A stretch of 64,000 nucleotides of DNA from Terebella lapidaria. Taxonomy: Eukaryota; Annelida; Polychaeta; Terebellida; Terebellidae. The position numbers and the translations under genes were made by a program. The notes beneath the pieces were generated by a model, which was not told the origin of the DNA, searched no databases, and saw only the letters and a list, made by a program, of their open reading frames with translations. Shown piece after piece: positions 33,001 to 43,956 of the stretch. Location of the stretch: contig OX424556.1 of the NCBI GenBank assembly GCA_949152475.1, forward strand, positions 55,324,451-55,388,450. The letters run 5' to 3'. Within the stretch, counting starts at the first letter, position 1. Each line of letters begins with the position of its first letter.

Positions 33001-35784
33001 CCCAGTGTTGCCAGTTATGCACTTCAACAAACTGCTACAGACAACTCGACGAAGTATGACCAAACTACAATCCAAGCACTACGAAACCACTTCTATGTGG
33101 ATGATTTCCTCTATGCTGTGTTACAGAAGGAAGATGCCATTGCTTTGGTTGCAAGCATGACCAGTCTTTGTGCCGAAGGAGGATTTCGCCTAACCAAATG
33201 GGTGTCCAATAGTCTGGATGTTTGTCAGAGTCTACAGGAAAAGGATAGAACAGTTAAGAGTGCAACCTTTGACAAAACGCAAGCTGAGTATGCTCTGGGT
33301 GTGTACTGGGACATCTCGGCTGACTGTTTTGGCTTCCAGATCAACAAGGAATTCAGCTGTTTACCTACACGAAGACAAGTGCTTTCAATAGTGAGTTCAG
33401 TATTTGACCCACTTGGCCTAGCAGCACCTTTCATTCTTCAGGGTAAAATGATTTTGCAAGATGCCTGCCGGAAAGGGTTGAGTTGGGATGAAGAATGGTC
33501 TGGAGCCGAGCTGCAGAAGTGGACGAAATGGATTGCTGAATTGTCAAAGATGAAATCTCTCATCACACCAAGATGCTTTAAGCCTATGCATGTGCAGAAC
33601 ATCATTTGTACTCAACTCCATCACTTCTCTGATGCTAGCGACATTGGCTACGGAACTGTAACCTACATCCGTCTTGTCTGTGCAAATGGCTTGATTTTGT
33701 GCTCTCTACTGTTATCCAGAGCACGAGTAGCACCTTTGAAGAAGGTAACTACACCCAGGATGGAGCTCACAGCAGCTGTCGTAGCAGCCAAGATGAGTGT
33801 CAAGATCAGGCAAGAGCTGGAAGGTAGCTTCCAAGAATTCTTCTGGACTGACAGTATGACAGTGCTACGATACATCTCAAACGAAAGTACCAGGTTTCTC
33901 ACTTTCGTGGCTAACCGGATCACTATCATCAGGGACTGTTCTCTTCCAAAACAGTGGCGATATGTGCGATCCGAACAGAATCCTGCTGATCTAGTCTCAA
34001 GAGGTGCTGATGTGGATCACCTAAGACAAGATGCGTGGATCCAGGGCCCAAGCTTTCTGAGAATGCCTGAGACTGACTGGCCTGATCAGCCGTCAGATGT
34101 ATACAAGAAGCTAATCAATGATCCAGAAATGAAAGACACATCCAACTTCAACGTTGCTGATACGAATCAGAGTGTACTTCATCGTCTAATGTCGTCAAGC
34201 TGGATAAAAACCAAGAAGATCACTGCATGGATCCTGACAATGTTTGCGAATCTACATAAGTGGGTGCTTGAACGTAAGACCATTACAGCTAAACTTCAAG
34301 CCACAGAGAAAGATCCAGTACGAGTGATGCAACTGGTCAACCGACATATGCAAGATATGAAGCTTAGCATCAAATCAAAGTCAGCTGATAACTTGAAGAA
34401 CAGTTATGTGTCTGCAGAATTGCTGACGAAGGCTGAGCATGTATTGATACAGCATGCACAGCGTAAACACTATCCAGTAGAAGTTGCAACCTGCACTGAC
34501 TCCGTGAACAAAAGGCAAGGAGTTCAAACTTCTAGCCACCTGTACAAACTTGACCCGTACATGAAGGATGGACTGTTACGAGTAGGAGGACGTCTGTCAC
34601 GTTCAAGTCTTCCATATGATGCCAAACACCAAGTCATTATTCCACAGAAGTCTCCCATCGCCAAGATGATCCTCCAAGAAATACACAGAAGTGTAGGTCA
34701 TCTCGGCCAGAACGCAATGACAGTAGAACTCAGAAAGAAATTTTGGATTCCCAAACTTGGCCCTCAGATCAGAGAAATCATGTCAAATTGTGTCATATGT
34801 AGACGATACCGTTCCAAAGCATGCAGCCAAAAGATGGCAGACTTACCTACAAGCAGAGTTGAACCTGACAAAGCTCCATTCCACAAAGTTGGCCTCGACT
34901 ATTTCGGTCCTTTTGAGGTGAAGAGAGGCCGCTCAACTATCAAGAGGTATGGAGTGCTATTCACCTGTCTAACGTCCCGAGCCGTGCATTTGGAGATTGC
35001 CTTCTCACTCACAACAGACTCTTGCATTTGTGCAATTCGAAGGTTTATAGCTCGACGTGGCAGGGTTGAAATGATATTGTCTGACAATGGCACCAACCTT
35101 GTGGGAGCACAGCGAGAGATGAAGGAAAGTATGGAGCAATGGAATCAGTCCAAGATTGGCATGACCTTGGCCAAACAAAACATCAAGTGGGAATTTAATC
35201 CCCCCTCCGCATCACATTTTGGTGGAGTGTGGGAACGCCTCATCAGGAGCATCAGAAAAATCCTCTACTCCCTCCTCCATGAGCAGATCATCCACTTAGA
35301 CGACGAGGGTCTCCAAACCCTGATGTGTGAAGTAGAGAGCATTCTGAATAGTAGGCCCCTCACCCGGGTTTCTGATGATGCACAAGACTTCGGTACCCTG
35401 ACACCGAACCACATCCTCCTCCTGCATCCAAGTGACAACTTACCCATTGGAGTTTTCGACCAGAACGACACATATGTGCGGCGCAGATGGAGACAAATCC
35501 AGTTCTTAGCAGATATGTTCTGGCGGAGATGGAAAGATGACTATCTTCACCTGCTGCAAGAACGCCAGAAGTGGCTGAAACCTCAACGGAATGTCCAAGT
35601 TGGAGACATCGTCCTTGCGATGGACAATGTCAGGAGCTCCTGGTCGATGGGTAGAATCGTAAAAGTTGTGCCAGACAAACAGGGACTCGTTCGAAGTGTG
35701 CATGTGAAAACTCCAACAACGATCCTCCAACGACCGGTCAGCAAGCTGTCGATGCTGTTGGAGGCAGATGGTGAATCTCAGTGA
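30031..35784 (+). CDS. BEL/Pao gag-pol polyprotein
   Basis: 1917 residues in one frame. In order: a charged coiled-coil region (about 155-215); a DUF1759-like Gag domain (about 240-400, LQKFHGEPLQYHRFMKQF); Cys/His knuckles (about 465-525, with CFGCLRTGHNRKFC); an aspartic protease of the DUF1758 type (FLDPGSN near 601); reverse transcriptase (about 880-1080, YVDDFL near 1022); the Pao-type RNase H region (HFSDASDIGYG near 1197); an H2C2 zinc-binding region (about 1552-1595, HRSVGHLG and CVICRRYR); an integrase core (DYFGPF near 1623, SDNGTN near 1684, GVWERLIRSIRK near 1731); and a C-terminal DUF5641-like domain. This order (protease, RT, RNase H, integrase) is that of BEL/Pao. No envelope gene follows. 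The ATG lies 51 bp after the 5' LTR. Confidence 0.95.
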   Translation: MAQTDSDMQVQVEVHDELGPRERKLTAKGLEYTITTKKKRLHQISTNIEKTSAILQEMMDMNVTGDVSQERVVYKKWISLYSQFLDVDNEFRLLLPEDDITEYEDNWFRVRDEVMKDFRNNAEKWFKIKDTEAFEAVRDDISITSRYSKSSTASAKIKEEEKQAELRIKSEMLKKKRALEEEQLRLKLKAEEIQLEEEMAISEAKCKVLSQADDKTSVKISNRGDDSVMAVVRHLTKPPAELQKFHGEPLQYHRFMKQFRSKVVANCDDPEERMNYLEQYTSGDANKIVVGLSYLDAKKGYQAALDEFERRYGDQEVIVNAFINKALSWAPIKMDDPKELDKYATFLMECENAVNSMEAVNVLEFSENLKRIVGKLPVALHDKWRSTIFQIKEAGGRVKFEDLVKFVRREATKANDPMFGRDAMKPEQIKKNSTYSQGNRSSQKSKNSFATSIDVSSKQDAFISPCIYCNGPHKLEACKTLSALPFYDRTDVLKAKGMCFGCLRTGHNRKFCKHKATCSSCQGRHPSILHVDGRIPPRTEVKQSNPAMDVPRADSTTSNSVGALSVSSHMGAGDAAEVKMAIVPVKVQLRNNSRVIETYAFLDPGSNVSFCSAKLMHQLGSDGRRLKLVMNTMGERHSLFTNEVKNLMISDLDQQYTVDLPVLYSKDHIPVLKQHIPTMNDIRRWPHLEGVHLPQINAEIGLLLGNNVPDAYSPMEVKVGASGSPHASKTRIGWVVWNVMREGHSNSVVVNRADVLAIERAEDTRNLDILYQKSVNMDFPESKVHEKKELSQHDKQFLEKMNASRAVSDGHYKFCLPFKNDSVALPNNKPLALQRLKGLKKKLSANPKFHEDYKRFMVTLLEMGFAEQVPDNTQEQIGRTWYLPHHGVYHRRKPDKVRVVFDCSARFLGTSLNDVLLPGPDLTNNLLGVLLRFRKEPVGLMADIEKMFYQVKVDERDQDCLRFLWWPEGELSSPVATYKMTVHIFGAVSSPSVASYALQQTATDNSTKYDQTTIQALRNHFYVDDFLYAVLQKEDAIALVASMTSLCAEGGFRLTKWVSNSLDVCQSLQEKDRTVKSATFDKTQAEYALGVYWDISADCFGFQINKEFSCLPTRRQVLSIVSSVFDPLGLAAPFILQGKMILQDACRKGLSWDEEWSGAELQKWTKWIAELSKMKSLITPRCFKPMHVQNIICTQLHHFSDASDIGYGTVTYIRLVCANGLILCSLLLSRARVAPLKKVTTPRMELTAAVVAAKMSVKIRQELEGSFQEFFWTDSMTVLRYISNESTRFLTFVANRITIIRDCSLPKQWRYVRSEQNPADLVSRGADVDHLRQDAWIQGPSFLRMPETDWPDQPSDVYKKLINDPEMKDTSNFNVADTNQSVLHRLMSSSWIKTKKITAWILTMFANLHKWVLERKTITAKLQATEKDPVRVMQLVNRHMQDMKLSIKSKSADNLKNSYVSAELLTKAEHVLIQHAQRKHYPVEVATCTDSVNKRQGVQTSSHLYKLDPYMKDGLLRVGGRLSRSSLPYDAKHQVIIPQKSPIAKMILQEIHRSVGHLGQNAMTVELRKKFWIPKLGPQIREIMSNCVICRRYRSKACSQKMADLPTSRVEPDKAPFHKVGLDYFGPFEVKRGRSTIKRYGVLFTCLTSRAVHLEIAFSLTTDSCICAIRRFIARRGRVEMILSDNGTNLVGAQREMKESMEQWNQSKIGMTLAKQNIKWEFNPPSASHFGGVWERLIRSIRKILYSLLHEQIIHLDDEGLQTLMCEVESILNSRPLTRVSDDAQDFGTLTPNHILLLHPSDNLPIGVFDQNDTYVRRRWRQIQFLADMFWRRWKDDYLHLLQERQKWLKPQRNVQVGDIVLAMDNVRSSWSMGRIVKVVPDKQGLVRSVHVKTPTTILQRPVSKLSMLLEADGESQ

Positions 35785-35890
35785 AGGAAGTGATGGACTT
35801 CAAAACGTTTCGAGAATAAGACTAGATTCAACGGCCAATTTAGATTTTGTATGTTAAGGGTTTCAAGTAAGCACCCTTAGGGGGCTGGTG

Positions 35891-36542
35891 TGTATTGGCC
35901 ATATGTCACATCATATAATTTACATGTCTGCACCTTTAGTTGTCAGTCGGTGTTTACTGATTTTTTTGTTGTTGTTTACATTGCACCGTGATGGCGAGAT
36001 TCATGAGACTTGTTGGCCGAAAAAAATTACATGTTTATACAGGTGTTAAGAGTTGGTTAGTACATATAAATATTACTAGTATTCCTTTCAGATAGTGGTC
36101 TCCCAAATTCCCATATTTTTTGTGGCCTTCAGCTAGATTTTTTCCCGGTATTTTAGTGTTAAAGTAGGGGGGTTTTTTTTCGTACATTTACATGCGGTTG
36201 CTCTCGCATGTCCACTGCCGTCACGCATGATTTACCCGCTGGTGTATGCATTACGCTAGCAATTACAAGTCCAAGGCTTACACTGGCCGGTAGTCATCTG
36301 TGGCGTGGTGGACATAGCGTGTAGTGTTTGAATAGTTGTAGGTTGTCCCAAATCATATTATACTAACATTTCATATATATGTATATATTTACCAATACAG
36401 TCACAAATATAATACAGTTATTGCTTTGATCAAATACATGTCCAAACAGGTCGGTAAATTGAATTAATTTTGTATTTTTACAGTTTATCGCTGCTACAAG
36501 GGATTTTGTGAATAAACACCTTAACTAATCTCGTCGATTACA
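35891..36542 (+). repeat. 3' LTR of BEL/Pao element
   Basis: Near-identical to 29329-29979 with one extra base in a G/T run. Followed by the second TATAC. Confidence 0.95.
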
Positions 36543-36599
36543 TATACAATTGAAGCAATTTAGCATTGTTCAGATTTAGCGTTGTTCAGATTTTTGTAC

Positions 36600-36910
36600 T
36601 CGGAATCGTCTCCTTTCATACATCATAATGTGAGTTCCCGTCATACTCATCAAGTAATTCTGTGTCTGATGTCATTATACATTATCAATGCTTGAGCAGG
36701 CCACAGCCACAAAGAGTTATGGACGCCAGAAAGCTTCAGTGCTAAGATCGATCCCAAATGGTCTGACATACTTGATTTTGATGTGGGTCTCTAATCCGTG
36801 AACACTCCTGACCATTAAGCCATCAAATGATGATTAACATTTATGGGCACTTAGGGCAAAACATTTATGGGCACTTACGACTAAGCAAGCATGAAATGTT
36901 ACACACACGA
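36600..36910 (-). repeat. SINE-like repeat (family S2), inverted copy
   Basis: On the minus strand it reads TTAGTCGTAAGTGCCCATAA, then TGGCTTAATGGTCAGGAGTG, AGAGACCCA, ATCAAGTATGTCAGACCATT and CTTTGTGGCTGTGGCCTGCT. These words recur at 49330-49620, 55790-56030, 57890-58170, 61335-61640 and 62840-63140. TGGCTTAATGG matches the tRNA A-box consensus and GGAATCAAGT, about 46 bp later in other copies, sits where a B box would be, though it is a poor match. Confidence 0.6.
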
Positions 36911-38951
36911 GAAAGTACACATACATACTACTTGAGAACCGCATATCCTAAACACAATGAGAGGGAACCGATCTGACATTCGTACGAGAACAACAGATCC
37001 GCACAAAACACACAGTGTTATGAATTTTGTAGACCAGAAGCTTGATGGTGTCATCTTTATGGTGCAAATCTGCTACTAACATGGCACAACATAGCACGTT
37101 ATGATTGTTTTATCCACTCATGTGCTTTCATCCTGTATTTACGTTGTATGTCCACAGTTAATTATTAATTCCCAAGGGAATCTACTCTGAAACTATTCAG
37201 TGTTGTTTGGACGGAATTGTTTGGACGAAGCAGCGCTAGCCTTCTGGTAGACTTTATTATACCACAAAGCTCTTGGCAGATAACTTTTGTTGTACCCTCG
37301 CCACTCTGTGATCTTATAAGTCAAAAGTGACATCTCGTTTCATCTCATAACACGCAACTTAACAAGTCGCGATCCACGAAAACGAAACTGTCTTTCTGTA
37401 TTCCAGAGAGTTTTATCAGAAATGGTTGCTGGATGTGGTACTGCTGGTGTGTATGTTGTCTGTTCTGTCATCATGATCGTTTGCTATAGTTCTCGAATTC
37501 GCTCAGATTGCCTGGTGGCTATATAGATCCAAACGGTTTGCTAATCAGAGAATTGTTGTATTGGTATTCTATAATGCATACTGTGATATGCATACCTCTC
37601 TTCTGGGCAACAATGCGTACCTCAGCCAGAATAAATGTGATGAAAGTTCTGAAAACTAATGTGGTGTTAATTGTGATCCAAACAATTATAGAATAACACT
37701 GAATATGAAGACACATTTGATACACCTCACATATTTTTGACAAAACTACTGATCGTGTCATTGAAAAGAATGGTAGCAAAATTCCCATTGATTCAACACA
37801 ACAAAAACTACTAGTACAATGAACTCCAAATCCATAGGTAATTATTTTCCGTGTCACGTGCTAAGTCCGAAATGGGCAGGGGATACATACCGGTAATCGG
37901 AATTATCATGACGAGTCCACATACACAGTGGATACATTTCCCATATCGTAATGCCATCTGTAGACGCTCTGTGAATAAAAATCTGCACCAGAAGCGCGTA
38001 TATGTGTAGCTGCTGAAGGTCACAAGTGTTCACCAGAGATTTGAGCTAGATGATGAAGGGGACATCAGTAGAATATAATAAGCGTCGAGTAGTCTATAGA
38101 TTTGCCATATATACGTGTTTGTTTTTTTTGCCTGCCGTTCATGGGGTTTATAGTATGTATCATAAACAACGCAATGGCCTTCCACAATTCTTGGTGAAAA
38201 ACACTATATTATCACTGAAATACGGTTAGTTTAAGGATATGGAATGAATATATCATAATATGATATTGGTGTATGTGTGAATATTGCTAGAAAGTTTACT
38301 GAATCCTGAAGTCGTTACATGGTCAATCTCTGGAGATGGCGATGATTGAAAGCAGTATGGCCAGTATGAGATGCATACTGTTGAGCGCTGAAAGAAAGCA
38401 GTCGGAGCATATTGAATGTTGTATGATGCATGTTGGTTGTGGAATAGAACCTCGTGCCTGCTCAATGTATGTACCATGAATATGACATTGCATCCAGCAA
38501 ATTGAAGTTTTACGAAATGTGCATATGACACATGATTGATGACGAATGATGTAAATGAATATCTCAAGATTCAAATGTACCAAACATGACACATTGGCGT
38601 TTTCTGCGAGATACGAGCTATTTGTATGTTGAGACGTCTCTGGCGATTCAGTAAATACCAGCAATTTATCTTCATGAAACAGGACTTGAATATTCAACAC
38701 TGTTTTTGACACTGTTTCTCGAATATTATCATTGCAGATGTGTTTAGGACGGATGATGCTGTTCAAATGTCATACAGCCGGATATCGGAATATCTCCAGA
38801 TTATATTATTATTTCTCACGTTAGAATCCCCGTCGCTGTTTGGTTAATCAACATAATACATTTTGCAATGTTCCCCTCGATCCCACTGTGCCGGTGTGAA
38901 CAATGTGAAATTCATTAGTGACATTCGGTATAATAAAATAAATGCTCGGGG
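36911..38951. other. Unassigned region
   Basis: No recognised repeat or protein domain. Frames of 60-147 codons on both strands overlap one another and show no motifs. A pyrimidine-rich tract and AG near 37400 look like a splice acceptor, but no exon could be supported. Confidence 0.35.
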
Positions 38952-39044
38952 GAGCATGGCGAAATGTTTCCCCTCGAAGACAATATTACCCTCGGCTTCG
39001 CCTCAGGCAACATTGTCTTCTCGGGGGAACATTTCGCCATGCTC
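38952..39044. repeat. 93-bp long palindrome
   Basis: GAGCATGGCGAAATGTTTCC at the left is mirrored by GGAACATTTCGCCATGCTC at the right. Inside, GAAGACAAT mirrors ATTGTCTTC, around a loop with CTCGGCTTCGCCTCAGG. The arms pair almost throughout. Similar in design to the 10945-11047 palindrome, both with a GC-rich CGAG/CTCG loop, so they may belong to one foldback family. Confidence 0.85.
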
Positions 39045-39762
39045 ACCTCCAAACCAGTCACCATTTATATAGTGTGCCATTGTTAAATGGTGACATATAG
39101 AAGTAGGCGTTTGTCGCTATAGCATATACGAGCTATTTACATTTACCTCGTCGTCGTCGCTCGAAGTTCAGCAATTTGACCGGCAATTTGTCTTCGTAAA
39201 CCGTGTAATTAGTCAGACTGTGGCCGTGTGGAGACGCGTCACGACGGTGTAATGCTTCAAATGGCCAAACGAGGCATTCCACGTTTGTAGTTAACAGGAT
39301 GTGTTCCAGGAAACTTGCCAATAAATCTAGAAAACCTTCCTGTATTTAAGCCTCTTGAATGTGGATCTTTACTGCAACAATGGAATCTATAACTTTTCAT
39401 CCGTTATCATAGTGACGGGGTATGATTCATAATTATACCTAAAATAAATTAAATACAAATATCAGGCAATCATTATATAATATTCACGATTGTTTAAACA
39501 ATTGATTTGGTAATGGAATGTTTGTTTGGATAAACCGAAATGTCCAGGAAGCAGACCATGTTTTAACGCCTCTTCACATGAATTCGATATAAATTTGTAC
39601 ATCAATGACTTCTGTACTGCTGTGAGCAAATTTAACTTGCCAAATTACTACTTTTTTCAAAATATAGACGAGAATGCCACCGAGACTAAACAGATACATC
39701 GATACTTAATATGTATTTGAATGTACTTAATAGTTTTCATTGCAACACTTCTTGTGTTGTAT

Positions 39763-41360
39763 TTGAATTGATTTGATTTATTTGCAACCGAATGTTGTGA
39801 AACAAGTACGGACATAATTGGTAATCAGCACGTTATGCACTTGTCTTTATGGCGTTCCCCGATGTTGGATTTGTAATTGGAGGATATAATTTTGAATATA
39901 TAGAATAGATTAGCTACTTCAGAATGATAAATTTAAAAGGAAATGGATGATTTTTTGACATAGCTGGAGATTGGTTTTCAGTTTCGTGGATGTACTAGTG
40001 TACCAACATGCGAAATCAAAATATGGTTGCATAAATGCTGATACAATTACCTTTCTACATTTGTATGGGAAAGAGCTACAGGGCCTGTACACGGCATTTT
40101 ATCACTATTATGTATGCATTGAATCCCCATAGAAAGGTTGATTTATGTTTTAACCAAACTACTTGATTTCTGATTTGGATACAGTATTGCTGCTATTCCA
40201 GGTTATTTGGAGTTGCTTAGCTTTGGGAAGCTTACTACGAGTATTAAACACTATAGACTCGGCCTAATTTTCAACTAGCCATTCGCACACGTTATTGCAT
40301 CAAGAGTTTTCTTGATAACGATTGTTCGATTACTTTGATATCTTTATCGTGCACCATTAAGTCAGTAACATCCGCGTATTACAATAGCTTACTTCTTGTT
40401 GCTGCTGACATATCGTTTAAATGGAATAGAAAGAGTAGTGGCCCTGGTATGGGGCCCTTATGAAATCCTCATGATATTTCCAGGATATCTAGATCAGGAT
40501 ATATTGCTTTGACATCTGAGACCTGTCACCCTTTTCAAGCAGGGATACGACTCTGGCTTTATTGAGAGATTGATACCGCTTTGAATTGGTTTGTCAACAA
40601 CACATATCCGTCGGTAATGAATCGAACTGGTACACTGACTAGATATTTGTCGAAACAAACCAAACTTGTGTCCGATAGCATTTTTGGTTCGATAGTATGA
40701 TTTGTGCAGCTTGTTACCTGGTGCGTGAATGTGAACACTTAAGCGACTGTTGGCGACGTGTGTGGTATCGAAGGCCAGTTTGAATTTCACCTTGAAGGCA
40801 ATGTAAGAAAATTGTCACGACGAAGAGGTTTAATGACATTCCATATTTTCTCAGACTGAGAATTGTTTTGTTCCAGTCTACGGCTTCCTCGTTATATTCC
40901 TTTTTACTTTGCATTTCATGTAATGAACCTGGTTACTACAGTCAAGGAATTGTGAAGGACTTGGATTATTTGAAATCTTATACAGTTTTTGAAATGGGTA
41001 TCTACTTCGGGTGAGATCAATAATGTCGGCAGAACATCAAAGGGTCTGATCTCTCCTTCAGTCGAATTTGTTTCTTGGATGCAATACTAAGTAGATATAA
41101 GCAGGTAACAGAAATATACCAAGCCTGATTGACAGATTCTGTGTCATAAATGTTTTCCCGGTTACAGTCCTTGAGTGCCTGAAGAAACGTTATTCCTGTA
41201 CTTTTTAATTGACCGAACATTTGCAATATCATGACAATTATACTGTGGTTTAAAGTTACCCCATGTATGTACAAATAGCTGGATATGTGATCGTGTAGAA
41301 CACCCATGTCCATAATATCTGAAATAAGCATGGCATATTCGAGATTTTTGTGATGGCCGT
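39763..41360 (-). mobile_element. Decayed CR1-like LINE
   Basis: Read on the minus strand. Fragments of the linker and reverse transcriptase can be recognised in changing frames: SVNQAWYISVTCLYLLSI and RLKERSDP (about 41200-41050), RVVSLLEKGDRSQMS (about 40540-40500), then GPIPGPLLFLFHLNDMSAAT (about 40470-40410) and YADVTDLMVHDKDIKVIEQS (about 40370-40310). The catalytic motif reads YADV instead of YADD. The part of the reverse transcriptase between LLEKGDRSQ and GPLLF is deleted. There are at least four frame changes and several stops. The 3' end is AAATAAATCAAATCAATTCA near 39763, a microsatellite-like tail. The 5' end is truncated next to the Gypsy element. Clearly inactive and old. Confidence 0.78.
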
Positions 41361-41402
41361 CAGCATCTCCTTCAAAATGTGGTGGTATATACGTGCGTGG
41401 TA

Positions 41403-41538
41403 TGTGACTGAATGAGACACAGTACGGAGCTGTTACACGTTTATTAGCCAGAGTTCCAACTCCCCCTTATGGCCGTGACTGGTAGATTATATTTATCTAG
41501 ACTACAGTGGAGCCATCTATGTGGCGTTGTTATAAACA
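41403..41538 (-). repeat. Possible 3' LTR of the Gypsy element
   Basis: On the minus strand it begins TGTTTATAACAACGCCACAT directly after a purine-rich AAAAGAGGAGATTTAG, the expected polypurine tract, and ends TCATTCAGTCACA. It contains AATAAACGTGTAAC, a possible polyadenylation region. No partner LTR was seen, so this rests on position and TG/CA ends only. Confidence 0.5.
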
Positions 41539-43384
41539 CTAACACTAAATCTCCTCTTTTAAATTCTTAGGCCAATAGACATCATGTGCATGCATATTAT
41601 ATGTTTGATTATATGTTTGAATACATGATAACATATACATATAAAGGCCAAGGGTGGACTACCTTGCCTTGAACACACAGGGTGTTATTCTGACCCTCAG
41701 AATTCACAAATCCAGCCTCTCTGGTGGCCTGGAGGCTCGTCTAGATCTTGTGACTGTTGCACGTGTGTCATCATGCTCAGATTGCGCGCTCATTGTCATT
41801 GGTTGTTCCGCTGTGGCTGTTTGATGATGTGCCTCTGGTTCCGTCTCAGTGTGCCAGTGTGTGTCTCCACTTCATACGACCTTGGCTTGTCACTTGGTGT
41901 TTTCATCACTGTGCCCTTGGTCTTTTGACCTGTTATCCACACCTCGTCCCCCTCCTTCAGGTTTTCTCTGTCCTGAACTCTGTGGCGATGGTCGAAATTT
42001 TCTTTTTGGCGCTTTTTCAGTCGTTGTTCTTTGAGAGCCACGCTTAGTGATTCTGGCCATCTGGGTGACAATTGGCGCGGATGCATGGGAACAGAGGATC
42101 TGAGTTTGCGTCCCATGAGCAGTTCTGCTGGGCTGTATCCATTTCGTAGGGGAGTTGATCTATAGGCGAGCAATGCCTTGTAGGGATCTTCAGCCTTTTT
42201 CAACAGATGCTTGATGGTTTGTACGGCTCTCTCTGCTTCTCCATTGCTCTGTGGATATCGTGGACTGCTTGTTGTGTGGGTGAAGCCATAGTTCTCTGCG
42301 AATCTTGCAAATTCATTGGAGATGTACTGTGGTCCGTTGTCTGTGATCGCTGTTTCGGGGATGCCGTGTCTCGCAAATATGGACTTGATATGTTGTATGA
42401 TGACGGTTGATGCTGTTGATTTTCCCAATTTAGCGATTTCTATGAATCTTGAGTAGTAGTCCACCATGAGCAAGTAGCTGTTTTGCTTCCACTCAAACAG
42501 GTTGGAAGCTACTTTCTGCCATGGTCTGGTCGGCAGCGGCGTTGGCATGAGAGGCTGTGATAGCACGTGTCTCTCTCTCTCTTCTGCAGCTTGCATAGTT
42601 TTCGATCAAATCTCCCAGTTGCTTGCTAATCCCTGACCACCAAACTTTCGCTCTTTCCCGGCATTTGACTATGCCCTGGTGACCATCATGGATTTTGTCC
42701 AGGATATCTAGTCTCATGTTGGATGGAATGACGAGACGGTTACCTTTCAGTAGCAGGACTTGCTCTACTGCTAGCTCTGATGCGAAGGGGTAGAATTGTC
42801 GCAACAATCCGCCTAGATGATCCTTTGCAGGCCATCCTTCAATGGCCTCGTCTACTTCTAAATTGTGTTTGATCTCCTGCAGTCACCTCTCTGTAGCAGG
42901 TAGACTCATCATCACTGCATCTACATACGCCTTCACTTCTTCTTGGAAGTCACACACATCAGATGTTTCAAGATGTTTCACAGGTGCCCGAGAGAGGGCA
43001 TCTGCAGTGTAGAGATCTTTGCCTTGCACGTGTGAGATAGTGTTTGCAAATCTCATCAATCTGAGTCGGAAGCGTTGTACTGGTAGAGGCAGCTCATCGA
43101 GATTTTTGCTTCCAAGCAGCGGCACCAGTGGCTTGTGCTCAGTTTCTATATGAAACTTTATGCCAGTCAGGAAATCTTCAAATCGTTCACATGCCCATGT
43201 GACAGCTAGCGCCCCCTTCTCAATTTGTGCATAACGCTGTTCTGTTGCTGTCATGGATCTTGATGCGAATGCAATTGGTCTCCATTGACTTGCTGTTTTG
43301 GACTTTTGCATTACGACTGCTCCCAGCCCGTAGGATGAGGCATCTGCTGAGACTCTTGTCATCTTGTTTGGATCATAGAGTACA

Positions 43385-43956
43385 CTCATAATCTTAGGAA
43401 TATCAACTCTCTTACGTTGCCCCAATATAACACTGTACAGTACGGTAAAAACTCTTTTAGATATTATGGAGCCTATTTGTGGAATTCTCTACCTATTCAT
43501 TTGAAACAATGTACAGATCTCAATGTTTTTAAGAACATGATTCGTAAATGGGAAGGTCCCAGTTGTAAGTGTTCATATTGTAAAATGTGCCGCTTGAACA
43601 CAATATAGTTGTTTTGTCATGTCCCAACCTCCTACGAGTTCTGTACCTCAAGTACTAGGTTATATGTAGAAATCTTGATGTATCATAATGTATCTAGTTT
43701 ATATTATCAGACTCCATAAAACAATAATCATAATGTTCCACATGAAATGATATGATGAACTGTACCCTGTAATGTACCCTCTTACCATCATTGTACTCAT
43801 GAGCAATTCAATTTCAATTCATCATCTCATTCTTCATTGTACATATCCATATGTTCACAGTGTCATGTCGGAGAATAGCCTGGGTGCTAATGTTATTTGT
43901 TATTACATTTATACCCGACGTTAAATAAAGTTTTATCTTATCTTATCTTATCTTAG
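43385..43956 (+). mobile_element. 3' end of a CR1/L2-like LINE inserted in Gypsy
   Basis: The plus strand reads NTVQYGKNSFRYYGAYLWNS followed by LPIHLKQCTDLNVFKNMIRK and WEGPSCKCSYCKMC, the typical C-terminus of an animal CR1/L2-like LINE protein, with a stop near 43606. The 3' untranslated region runs to ACGTTAAATAAAG and ends in (TTATC)n at 43935-43953, a microsatellite tail. It lies in the opposite orientation to the Gypsy element between its RNase H and reverse transcriptase regions. A short imperfect repeat (AGTGTA/AGTGCTA) at the borders may be the target duplication. Confidence 0.85.

Larger units (their letters stand above)
29324..36547 (+). mobile_element. BEL/Pao LTR retrotransposon, looks whole
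   Basis: A 7.2-kb element bounded by a perfect 5-bp target duplication TATAC (29324-29328 and 36543-36547), the length usual for BEL/Pao. LTRs of 651-652 bp lie at 29329-29979 and 35891-36542, start TG and end CA, and differ at only about four or five positions, roughly 99.3 percent identity, so the insertion is recent. One long gag-pol frame fills the interior. A purine-rich tract (AGGGGGCTGGTG, 35879-35890) abuts the 3' LTR. I did not recognise the tRNA primer site after 29979. No breaks are apparent. Confidence 0.95.

Noticed and set aside
30234-35730. Minus-strand frames within the BEL/Pao region
   Set aside because: Shadows of the long plus-strand frame.
37508-37696. Possible GPCR-like membrane exon
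   Set aside because: Hydrophobic but without any family motif; the opposite strand is open as well.
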